Shown here: one piece after another, positions 1 to 5,671 of the stretch | Position numbering within the stretch: the first letter of the stretch is position 1 | Layout of the letters: every line of letters begins with the position of its first letter | From: Bacillota bacterium | Lineage (GTDB): Bacteria > Bacillota_E > JAJZYS01 > JAILZS01 | NCBI GenBank assembly: GCA_021817625.1 | Contig: JAKASY010000091.1 | Span: 1-7,171 of the forward strand | DNA: 7,171 nt | Direction of reading: 5' to 3' | Made by a program: the position numbers and the translations under genes | The notes under the pieces: generated by a model | The model's database searches: none | Told to the model about the DNA's origin: nothing | Seen by the model: only the letters and a program-made list of their open reading frames with translations

Positions 1-1154
1 TGGCGGCCGTGGCCGTCCTCCTGCTCGGCGCCGCCCTCAGCGTCTACGCGATCGGCCGCATCACCCGCGCCGTCGTGGATGCCGCCATCGCCCCTGGCGC
101 CGGGCGCCTGTTCAGCGTCTACCCCGAGGCCGCCCTCGCGAGCCGCGGCCCGCGCGTCGTCGCGCTGGGCGGCGGGACGGGCCTCTCGGTCCTCCTGCGC
201 GGCCTCAAGCGCTACACCTGGAACATCACGGCCGTCGTGGCGGTGAGCGACGACGGCGGCTCGTCGGGCCGGCTTCGGGCCGAGCTAGGCATGCCGCCGC
301 CGGGCGACGTGCGCAACTGCCTGGTCGCCCTGGCCGACACGGAGCCCCTGATGGAGCGCCTGTTCCAGCACCGCATGGCGGCCGGCAGCGGACTCAAGGA
401 CCACGCCTTCGGAAACCTTTTCCTGGCGGCGATGACCGAGATCACCGACGGCGACTTTGAGCGCGCCATCCGCGAGTCGAGCCGCGTGCTCGCCGTGCGC
501 GGCCGCGTGCTGCCGTCGACGCTCGAGCCAGTCTCGCTCAAGGCGGAGCTGGCCGACGGCCGCTGGCTCGAGGGCGAGAGCCGCATCGGCGTCGCGGGCG
601 CGCCGATCCGGCGCATCCACCTCGAGCCGGAGCGGCCGGCGCCGTTGGCCGAGGTGCTCAAGGCGATCGCCGAGGCGGACCTCATCGTCATGGGCCCGGG
701 GAGCCTCTACACGAGCATCGTGCCGCACCTCCTGGTGGCCGGCATGGGCGAGTCGATTCGCGGCTCGAGCGCGCTCAAGGTGTACGTCGCGAACATCATG
801 ACCCAGCCGGGGGAGACCGACGGCATGGACGCCGACCGACATGTCGGCGCCCTCACCGACCACGGCGCGAGCCTGGACGTGGCGGTCGTCAACACCGGCC
901 GCCTGCCGCAGGCGGCGCTGGCGCGCTACCGGCAGGAGGGCTCCGAGCCCGTGGCGCCGGCGCTCGAGGCGCTGCGCGCGCGCGGCGTGCGGGTCGTCGA
1001 GGCAAGCCTCTGGGACGGCGGGGAGGGCGTCTTGCGCCACGACGCGGATGCCCTCGCCCGCGTCCTCGTGTCGCTGCTCTTCGAGCGGCGCCTGCGCCTC
1101 GACCGCGGCAGGACGCCGCGGGCCCCGGAGGCGGGCGCCGCCCGGTGGCCGTAG
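1..1154 (+). CDS. yvcK: YvcK/GlmR family gluconeogenesis factor (CofD-like fold), 5' partial, membrane-anchored form
   Basis: The frame is open to the left edge (first whole codon at 3), so the true start is probably outside; a GTG at 9 is the first possible start in view, but no ribosome binding site can be seen. Residue numbers count from that GTG. A hydrophobic stretch at about 2-18 is followed by a linker, and the core begins near residue 49. The core has GGGTG (54-58), DDGGSSGRLR (81-90), PPPGDVRN (96-103), a later GPGSLYTS motif and NIMTQPGETDG. These are hallmarks of YvcK/GlmR, related to the CofD 2-phospho-lactate transferase fold. B. subtilis YvcK is soluble, about 317 aa, and starts almost directly at the core, so the membrane segment is an extra. 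In Bacillus the protein binds UDP-GlcNAc, is needed on gluconeogenic carbon sources and stimulates GlmS. The stop codon abuts the whiA start, as expected for the rapZ-yvcK-whiA order; rapZ may lie upstream. The family call is very secure; membrane anchoring is inferred. Confidence 0.95.
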   Translation, partial: AAVAVLLLGAALSVYAIGRITRAVVDAAIAPGAGRLFSVYPEAALASRGPRVVALGGGTGLSVLLRGLKRYTWNITAVVAVSDDGGSSGRLRAELGMPPPGDVRNCLVALADTEPLMERLFQHRMAAGSGLKDHAFGNLFLAAMTEITDGDFERAIRESSRVLAVRGRVLPSTLEPVSLKAELADGRWLEGESRIGVAGAPIRRIHLEPERPAPLAEVLKAIAEADLIVMGPGSLYTSIVPHLLVAGMGESIRGSSALKVYVANIMTQPGETDGMDADRHVGALTDHGASLDVAVVNTGRLPQAALARYRQEGSEPVAPALEALRARGVRVVEASLWDGGEGVLRHDADALARVLVSLLFERRLRLDRGRTPRAPEAGAARWP

Positions 1155-2090
1155 GTGGCGGAGGCCAACGACTCCCTTCGGGCCGAGCTCGCGGCGCAGG
1201 CCGTGGGTCGCGGGGAGAGCCTCAGGGGAGAGTACGACGGCCTGTGCGCCGGGCTGGGCGGCGCTCTCTCGACCCGCTCGGGCCGGCTCGGCGCGACGCT
1301 CAGCGACGTCGTCGTGGCGCGCCGCCTCTACCGCCTTGTCGGCGCGCTGCGCCTGGACGGCCAGCTGTTTCTCGGGCGGCGGCCCGCACCCTCCCGGCGC
1401 CATCCGGCGGGCGCGGTCGTGCGCGTCAGCTGGAGCGCGCCCTCACCGCCCTGGCCGCCCGGGCGCGGCCCCCGCTACGCGCGGGCGTTCGTGCGCGGCC
1501 TGACCCTGTCGTGCGGCTACCTGGGCGACCCGACTCGCGGCTACAACCTGGAGTGGAACCTCGATGACGCGGCCGCCGCCCATGGCGCGGAGCGCCGCCT
1601 CGAGCAGTGCCTGGAACGGCTCGGCGCGGCGCCGCGGCGGGCGCCGGGCCGCCGCGGCGGCGTGCGCGTCTACCTTAAGGGCGGCGAGGCGGTGGGCGAC
1701 CTCTTGGTGCAGCTCGGCGCTGGCGAGAGCGTGCTGACCTGGGAGAACGCGCGGGCTCTCAGGGCGATGCGCGGGCGCATCCACCGCGAGGTGAACGCCG
1801 AGGCGGCGAACCTTCGGCGCGCGGTCGACACGGGCGTGCGCCAGGCTGCCGTCGCCCAGGTCCTCTTGGAGCGGGTCGGCGCCGAGCTTCCGCCGGCGCT
1901 CGCCAGCGCGGCGCGCGCCCGCGTCGACCACCCGGAGGCGTCGCTTGAGGAGCTCGCGGCCGTGCTCGGGCTGAGCAAGTCGGGCACGAACCAGCGCATG
2001 CGCCGCCTCATGGAGCGCGCCGCCGACCTGGGCCTGGGACCGCCCGACTCCGCCGGCCGGCACTGGCGTCGAAGGCAGCCAGGCCTGTGA
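1155..2090 (+). CDS. whiA: DNA-binding protein WhiA
   Basis: This is a 311-aa protein, close to the usual WhiA length of about 315. The N-terminal half fits the two degenerate LAGLIDADG-like (homing-endonuclease-derived) domains of WhiA, with a glycine-rich first copy around 27-75 and the segment LSCGYLGDPTRGYNLEW at 118-134. The second half carries VYLKGGEAVGDLL (172-184), NAEAANLRRAVDTGVRQ (214-230) and the C-terminal helix-turn-helix at about 264-288 with LSKSGTNQRMRRL. WhiA binds DNA and is linked to sporulation septation in actinobacteria and to cell division and growth control in Bacillus. The GTG start at 1155 follows the yvcK stop with no spacer and no obvious Shine-Dalgarno, so translational coupling is likely. 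The N-terminus (NDSLRAELA) aligns with the usual WhiA start, which supports this choice. The linker between the two LAGLIDADG copies (about 92-110) is proline- and arginine-rich and looks shortened. Confidence 0.95.
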   Translation: MAEANDSLRAELAAQAVGRGESLRGEYDGLCAGLGGALSTRSGRLGATLSDVVVARRLYRLVGALRLDGQLFLGRRPAPSRRHPAGAVVRVSWSAPSPPWPPGRGPRYARAFVRGLTLSCGYLGDPTRGYNLEWNLDDAAAAHGAERRLEQCLERLGAAPRRAPGRRGGVRVYLKGGEAVGDLLVQLGAGESVLTWENARALRAMRGRIHREVNAEAANLRRAVDTGVRQAAVAQVLLERVGAELPPALASAARARVDHPEASLEELAAVLGLSKSGTNQRMRRLMERAADLGLGPPDSAGRHWRRRQPGL

Positions 2091-2103
2091 TAGAATACGC
2101 AAG
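2085..2103 (+). promoter_or_regulatory. Candidate extended -10 promoter with overlapping Rex-operator-like sequence
   Basis: A relatively AT-rich island ends whiA. TG at 2088-2089, one base, then TAGAAT at 2091-2096 gives an extended -10 (TGnTATAAT type, one mismatch in the hexamer). No good -35 is present at 16-18 bp spacing (best 3/6), which is tolerable for an extended -10. Transcription would start near 2103, about 22 nt before the synthase start. The same bases 2085-2102 read CTGTGATAGAATACGCAA and match 12 of 18 positions of the Rex operator consensus TTGTGAAATATTTCACAA, with an intact TGTGA half-site. The sequence match is seen directly; promoter and operator roles are inference. Confidence 0.4.
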
Positions 2104-2124
2104 AGACGGCCAGGAGGTGGCAGG

Positions 2125-3102
2125 GTGCCGCAGCCCGAGCTGGCGAGCCTGTTCGCGCCCGTCGCGGGCGCACTCGAACGTGTCGAAGCCGGGCTGTGGG
2201 CGGCATTGCAGGACGAGGATCCGGAGGTCATGGCGCCGGTCACCCACCTCCTGTCGGCCGGCGGCAAGCGCATCCGGCCCGCCCTCGTCCTCCTGGGCGC
2301 GTGGGTGGGCGACGGCGGCGGCGACGTGGCGGTCGACGTGGCGATCGCCGCGGAGCTCATCCACACGGCGACCCTCGTGCACGACGACGTGATCGACGGC
2401 TCGCCGCTGCGCCGGGGCGTGACCACCGTGCACACCGCCTGGTCGGAGCGCGTGGCGATCCTCGCGGGCGACGTGCTGTTCGCGCGCGCCTTCACGCTCC
2501 TGGGCGAGACGCGCGAGCCGCGTCTGGTCGAGGCGATGGCGCGTGCGGTGTACGGCACGTGCCAGGGGGAGATCCGCCAGAACCTCGACACGAGAAGCGC
2601 GACCGTGCCCGGCGAGGACGAGTACTTCGCCCGCATCGGCCGCAAGACCGCGCTGCTTCTGGCGCAGTGCGTCAAGGCCGGCGGCATCGCCGGCCACGTC
2701 GATGCGTCACGGCTGGAGGACCTCTACAGCTTCGGCTACCACGCGGGCCTGGCCTACCAGGTGGTCGACGACCTGCTCGACATCGCCTCGGACGCGCCGG
2801 CGCTCGGCAAGGTCAGTGGCGCCGACCTGCAGGAGGGCGTGGTAACGCTGCCGGTCATCCGCGCCCTGGCCGGCCTGCCGGAGAACAGCCCGGACCGATG
2901 GTTCCTGCTGGAGGCGGCGCGCGGGCGGGGCGAGCCGCGGCGCGTGCGCGAGATCTGCGAGGCGACGGGCGCCATGCAGTCCGTCGCCCGCACCGCGGAT
3001 CAGCTCGTGGCGCAGGCGCGCGCCGACCTCGGGGCGCTGGGCGCCGCGGCGCGCGAGCAGTTCGACCAGCTGGCGACGTTTTTGGCGCGGCGCACGGCAT
3101 AG
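2125..3102 (+). CDS. Long-chain all-trans polyprenyl diphosphate synthase (HepT/IspB type)
   Basis: This 325-aa prenyltransferase condenses isopentenyl diphosphate units onto an allylic primer, probably to supply the menaquinone side chain. Motifs in order are GGKRIRP (46-52, substrate binding), the first aspartate-rich motif DDVID (87-91) followed by LRRG, QGEI (147-150), GRKTA (172-176), the second aspartate-rich motif in YQVVDDLLD (211-219), and LGKVSGADLQEG (227-238). The residue five before the first motif is a small alanine (82), with context HTATLVHDD, as in long-chain enzymes such as IspB rather than farnesyl or geranylgeranyl synthases; exact chain length cannot be read. The GTG start at 2125 is fixed by AGGAGGT at 2112-2118 with 7 nt spacing. 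rex follows after 20 nt, so the two are probably co-transcribed, linking quinone supply to redox sensing. Catalytic motifs are complete. Confidence 0.93.
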   Translation: MPQPELASLFAPVAGALERVEAGLWAALQDEDPEVMAPVTHLLSAGGKRIRPALVLLGAWVGDGGGDVAVDVAIAAELIHTATLVHDDVIDGSPLRRGVTTVHTAWSERVAILAGDVLFARAFTLLGETREPRLVEAMARAVYGTCQGEIRQNLDTRSATVPGEDEYFARIGRKTALLLAQCVKAGGIAGHVDASRLEDLYSFGYHAGLAYQVVDDLLDIASDAPALGKVSGADLQEGVVTLPVIRALAGLPENSPDRWFLLEAARGRGEPRRVREICEATGAMQSVARTADQLVAQARADLGALGAAAREQFDQLATFLARRTA

Positions 3103-3122
3103 CAGTGGGACGGGGGCGGACG

Positions 3123-3806
3123 ATGCGCGACGAGCAGGCGGGCAGCGACGGGCGGCGGATACCGCAGGCGACCATCCGGCGCCTGCCCGTCTACCTGCGC
3201 GACCTGTGCGAGGCGGTCGCCTCCGGCGTGAGCGTCACCTCCTCATCCGAGATGGCCGGCCGCACCGGCATCTCATCGGAGCAGATCCGCAAGGACCTGG
3301 CCTACTTCGGCGCCTTCGGCACGCGCGGCGTCGGCTACGATGCGCGCCAGCTCGCGGCGGAGATCCGGCGCATCCTGGGCATCCAGCGGGGTGTCGGGGT
3401 GGCGCTCGTCGGCGCGGGCCACCTCGGCTTCGCGCTTGCCCGCTACTCCCGCCAGGAGGACGCGGAGGTCTCGATCTCCATGGTGTTCGACCGCGACCCG
3501 GCGACGATCGGAACGCGCGTCGGCGACCTCACGGTCCTGCCGGTTTCGGAGATGGAGCGACGCGTGCGGGCGGCGGGCGTGCGCCTGGCGGTGATCGCCG
3601 TGCCCGGCGAGGAGGCCGCGGGGGTCCTGGACAGCCTTGCCCGAGCAGGGGTCGAGGCGGTGCTCAACTTCTCGCCCGTGGCCCTGTCGGCGCCGGGGGT
3701 GCACGTCCAGCACATCGACCTGACCATGGAGCTGCAGAGCCTCGCGTTCTTCACCTCGCTGCGCCAGAGGCTCGAGCCGGCGGCGGCGCTCGGGGAGCGG
3801 GCTTGA
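3123..3806 (+). CDS. rex: Redox-sensing transcriptional repressor Rex
   Basis: This is a 227-aa Rex, slightly longer than the common 210-215 aa. An N-terminal winged-helix domain spans about 15-85 with the recognition region SSEQIRKDLAYFGAFGTRG at 51-69. A Rossmann NAD(H)-binding domain follows with VGAGHLG at 96-102 (usually VGVGNLG), and the C-terminal helix ELQSLAFFTSLRQRL, which swaps between subunits in known structures, is intact. Rex represses respiratory and fermentative genes when NADH/NAD+ is low and leaves DNA when NADH rises. The ATG at 3123 is preferred because it fits the family N-terminus; the ribosome site is only a G-rich run (3112-3120). A GTG at 3105 would add six residues. 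The same frame stays open far upstream through the synthase gene, but that stretch is an out-of-frame shadow. Autoregulation through 2085-2103 is possible. Confidence 0.95.
   Translation: MRDEQAGSDGRRIPQATIRRLPVYLRDLCEAVASGVSVTSSSEMAGRTGISSEQIRKDLAYFGAFGTRGVGYDARQLAAEIRRILGIQRGVGVALVGAGHLGFALARYSRQEDAEVSISMVFDRDPATIGTRVGDLTVLPVSEMERRVRAAGVRLAVIAVPGEEAAGVLDSLARAGVEAVLNFSPVALSAPGVHVQHIDLTMELQSLAFFTSLRQRLEPAAALGERA
3792..3797 (+). promoter_or_regulatory. Ribosome binding site supporting a TTG start
   Basis: GGGGAG sits inside the last rex codons, 5 nt before the TTG at 3803. It is the main reason for choosing that rare start rather than the GTG codons at 3830/3833 or the ATG at 3845, none of which has a clear site at the right distance. 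Confidence 0.55.
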
Positions 3807-4264
3807 TCGCCGCGTGCGGCATCGAGCGCGTGGTGCCCGGCGCGATGCCTCCGGACCTGTGGGCGCTCCGGCCGGAGCGCCTCTCGTTCCGCGGCGTCGA
3901 CTACGCGCTGGAGCGCCAGCCGGCGCTCATCGCGCGCACTCCCGACGCGGCCGCGTGGCTGGCCCTCGAGGGGGAGGACCTCGTCCTCCTCGGGCCCTAC
4001 GGGGACGCCGGCGCCTTCGAGGCGGTGGTCGAGGAGGCCCAGGCGGTGGCGCGCGGCACGGGCCGTGCCCGCCTGCTGGTCAGTGCGCGCAATGACGAGA
4101 TCGACCGCTTTGCCGTCCTGCAGCGTCTGGGATTTCGTGTCATCGAGGCGCGTCTGGGAGCGTTCGCGCCCGAGGCAGGGCACGACGACGATCGGTGTCG
4201 AACGTGGGGGGATATCGCGGCACGCGACGAATTCGTGCTCGAGACGGCGGTCGGCCGTCCGTAG
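3803..4264 (+). CDS. Small GNAT-like protein with degenerate acetyl-CoA loop, function unknown
   Basis: This is a 153-aa protein starting at TTG 3803, whose codon overlaps the rex stop (TTGA), so it is probably translationally coupled to rex. I do not recognise a named family. The C-terminal half resembles the end of GNAT acetyltransferases: a helix plus strand (72-94), then SARNDEIDRFAVLQRLGFRV (94-113), comparable to the common pattern TNDN...RFYQRxGFR, and a final DIAARDEFVLET (137-148), comparable to IPIRDEIELE. The position where GNATs carry the R/Q-x-x-G-x-G/A pyrophosphate-binding loop reads GPYGDAGAF (64-72), which lacks the expected basic residue and spacing. The first 60 residues are short for a complete GNAT N-lobe. 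It may be an inactive or repurposed GNAT fold. No signal peptide or membrane segment is seen. That it is a real gene is likely, given the tight packing and coupling; enzymatic activity is doubtful. Confidence 0.7.
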   Translation: MIAACGIERVVPGAMPPDLWALRPERLSFRGVDYALERQPALIARTPDAAAWLALEGEDLVLLGPYGDAGAFEAVVEEAQAVARGTGRARLLVSARNDEIDRFAVLQRLGFRVIEARLGAFAPEAGHDDDRCRTWGDIAARDEFVLETAVGRP

Positions 4265-4300
4265 GGCTGGCGCGCGCGCCGGGCGGCGGGAGGGAAGGGC

Positions 4301-5206
4301 ATGCTCCTCATCATCGAGTCCCTGTCGCCGGGGCAGGCCGCCCTGGCGCTGCTCGACGTCGCCCTCGTCGCCTACATCGCGTACCGCGTGCTTCTCCTCA
4401 TCCGGGGCACCCGGGCCGTGCCCATCCTCACCGGCATCATCGCCCTGCTGGTCGCCACGCCCGTGGCCAAGGCGATGAACCTCTACGCCACGTACTTCCT
4501 CCTGCAGCGCGTCGAGCTCGGGCTCGTGGTGCTCGTGCCGGTCGTGTTCCAGCCCGAGCTTAGGCGGGCGCTGGAGCAGCTCGGCGAGGGCCGCCTGTTT
4601 TCGACCCGCGCGTACGGCCTGATCGCGGGCGGTGTGCCGTTTCTCGCGCCCTCGACGCCGATCGCCGGCCGGCGGGCGATGCTCGAGCAGGTGGCGAAGG
4701 CGGCGCGCACGCTCTCGGCCACCAAGACGGGCGCGCTCATCGCGATCGAGCGCAATACCGGCCTCAACGACTTCGCCGAGTCGGGCACGACGATCGACGC
4801 CGACGTGTCGAGCGCGCTGCTCGTGAACCTCTTCGTGCCGAACACGCCGCTGCACGACGGCGCGGTGATCATCCGCGACACGCGCATCCTCGTGGCCGGC
4901 GCCTACCTGCCGGCCACGGAGGCCAACCTCCCCGCCGAGCTCGGCAGCCGCCACCGCGCGGCCGTGGGCCTTTCGGAGCAGTCCGACGCCCTCGTGCTCG
5001 TCGTGAGCGAGGAGACGGGAACGATCTCGCTCGCGCAGGGCGGGCGGCTCATCCGCCACCTGGACGAGGACCGCCTCGTGGAGGTCATGGAGTCCTTCTT
5101 CCCCCACAACCCGGCGACGTCTGCAAGCGTCGGCGCGGGCCTGGCGAGAACCCTTTTCGGTCGGCGCGGCGGGCGCGGAGGCGACTCTAGTGGACAGGCT
5201 GTTTGA
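4301..5206 (+). CDS. cdaA: Diadenylate cyclase CdaA (membrane-bound DAC domain)
   Basis: This 301-aa enzyme makes c-di-AMP from two ATP at the inner face of the membrane. Three predicted transmembrane helices lie at about 13-34, 39-57 and 62-84. The DisA_N/DAC domain covers roughly 100-262, with GALIAIERNTGL (144-155), the catalytic DGA motif at 186-188 (in TPLHDGAVII) and RHR at 217-219. All key residues are present and the length is near that of B. subtilis CdaA (273 aa), with a glycine- and arginine-rich tail. The ATG at 4301 is preceded by GGGAGG (4288-4293) at 7 nt. c-di-AMP controls potassium and osmolyte transport and cell-wall homeostasis. The gene heads the conserved cdaA-cdaR-glmM order; in Bacillota CdaR and GlmM bind and modulate CdaA. 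Its 3' end overlaps cdaR by 17 nt. Confidence 0.96.
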   Translation: MLLIIESLSPGQAALALLDVALVAYIAYRVLLLIRGTRAVPILTGIIALLVATPVAKAMNLYATYFLLQRVELGLVVLVPVVFQPELRRALEQLGEGRLFSTRAYGLIAGGVPFLAPSTPIAGRRAMLEQVAKAARTLSATKTGALIAIERNTGLNDFAESGTTIDADVSSALLVNLFVPNTPLHDGAVIIRDTRILVAGAYLPATEANLPAELGSRHRAAVGLSEQSDALVLVVSEETGTISLAQGGRLIRHLDEDRLVEVMESFFPHNPATSASVGAGLARTLFGRRGGRGGDSSGQAV

Positions 5207-5582
5207 CAACGAGTGGGTGCTGCGCGCGCTCGCGGTCGCGCTCGCCCTCGTCCTCTGGGTGCAGGCGAGCCAGTACTTCATCAGCATCGGCCCGGCGAGC
5301 GTGCGCAACGTGCCGGTGCACGTCATCGACGTGCCCGTCGGGTTTGTCGCGACGTCGACGGTGCGCGACGTCGAGGTGACCGTGCTCGCGCCCAGCACGC
5401 TCGCGCGCCTGGGGCCGTCGGACTTCTCGGCAACCGTCACGCCGCTTCAGCCAAAGCCCGGCACGCAGGCCGTGCGCGTCGACGTGTCCGTGCCGCGCGG
5501 CACGCGCCTAAAGACCGTGTCTCCCGACCTCGTCGACGTGCGGCTCGCGCGCGCCAGTGCCAGGCTCAGCCGGTCGACCTAG
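5190..5582 (+). CDS. cdaR: CdaR (YbbR-domain) regulator of CdaA, minimal single-domain form
   Basis: This is a 130-aa protein with a short cytoplasmic N-terminus (MDRLFDNEWVLR, typical of CdaR), one membrane helix at about 10-30 and an extracytoplasmic part at about 38-121 that forms one YbbR repeat, including NVPVHVIDVP, VEVTVLAPSTLARL, FSATV and VSPDLVDVRLAR. CdaR proteins of model Bacillota carry three or four YbbR repeats (B. subtilis about 480 aa), so this is strikingly short. There is no room for more repeats: only 89 nt separate it from glmM and no other frame continues the pattern, so a frameshift is unlikely. The GTG at 5190 has GGAGG (5177-5181) at 8 nt and overlaps the cdaA end by 17 nt, suggesting translational coupling. 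The known role of the family is to modulate CdaA activity from outside the membrane. Confidence 0.88.
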   Translation: MDRLFDNEWVLRALAVALALVLWVQASQYFISIGPASVRNVPVHVIDVPVGFVATSTVRDVEVTVLAPSTLARLGPSDFSATVTPLQPKPGTQAVRVDVSVPRGTRLKTVSPDLVDVRLARASARLSRST

Positions 5583-5601
5583 AAACAGGCAGGCGAGCCA
5601 T

Positions 5602-5626
5602 GGCGTCACGCCGGGGGCGTCATGCC
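5602..5626. repeat. Tandem 11-bp palindromic repeats upstream of glmM
   Basis: GGCGTCACGCC (5602-5612) and GGCGTCATGCC (5616-5626) match at 10 of 11 positions and are separated by GGG. The first is a perfect inverted repeat (GGCGT, C, ACGCC); the second has one mismatch. Because each copy is palindromic, the pair can also fold as one hairpin with an 11-position stem (one C-C mismatch, one G-U) and a GGG loop. No U-run follows, so a simple intrinsic terminator is unlikely. It could be a tandem operator or an RNA processing hairpin. Confidence 0.5.
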
Positions 5627-5627
5627 G

Positions 5628-5644
5628 TACACTGATCGCGATCA
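5628..5644 (+). promoter_or_regulatory. Weak -10-like hexamer followed by a perfect 12-bp palindrome
   Basis: TACACT at 5628-5633 matches 4 of 6 positions of the -10 consensus; the best-placed -35 (5605-5610, GTCACG) matches only 3 of 6. TGATCGCGATCA at 5633-5644 is a perfect palindrome beginning on the last base of that hexamer, where a repressor would cover the transcription start. A glmM-proximal internal promoter is possible but unproven; the palindrome itself is certain. Confidence 0.35.
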
Positions 5645-5671
5645 TCTTCCGAGGCGTGGGGAGGCGAGGGC

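Noticed and set aside
2196..3122. Upstream open frame that would give a 536-aa Rex fusion
   Set aside because: The extension is the +1 shadow of the polyprenyl synthase gene, arginine- and glycine-rich without a domain; Rex family proteins begin near the ATG at 3123.
4269..4280. Palindrome GGCGCGCGCGCC between the GNAT-like gene and cdaA
   Set aside because: An alternating GC run of this kind is expected by chance at this base composition and has no U-tail, so I do not call it a terminator or operator.
3443..5440. 665-codon ORF on the minus strand
   Set aside because: It lies antisense to rex, the GNAT-like gene, cdaA and cdaR, is extremely arginine-, histidine- and aspartate-rich in a low-complexity way, and shows no domain. 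It is a shadow caused by high GC.
5583..5671. Missing CdaR repeats in another frame (frameshift)
   Set aside because: Only 89 nt are available and neither alternative frame shows YbbR-like strands, so the short CdaR appears genuine.
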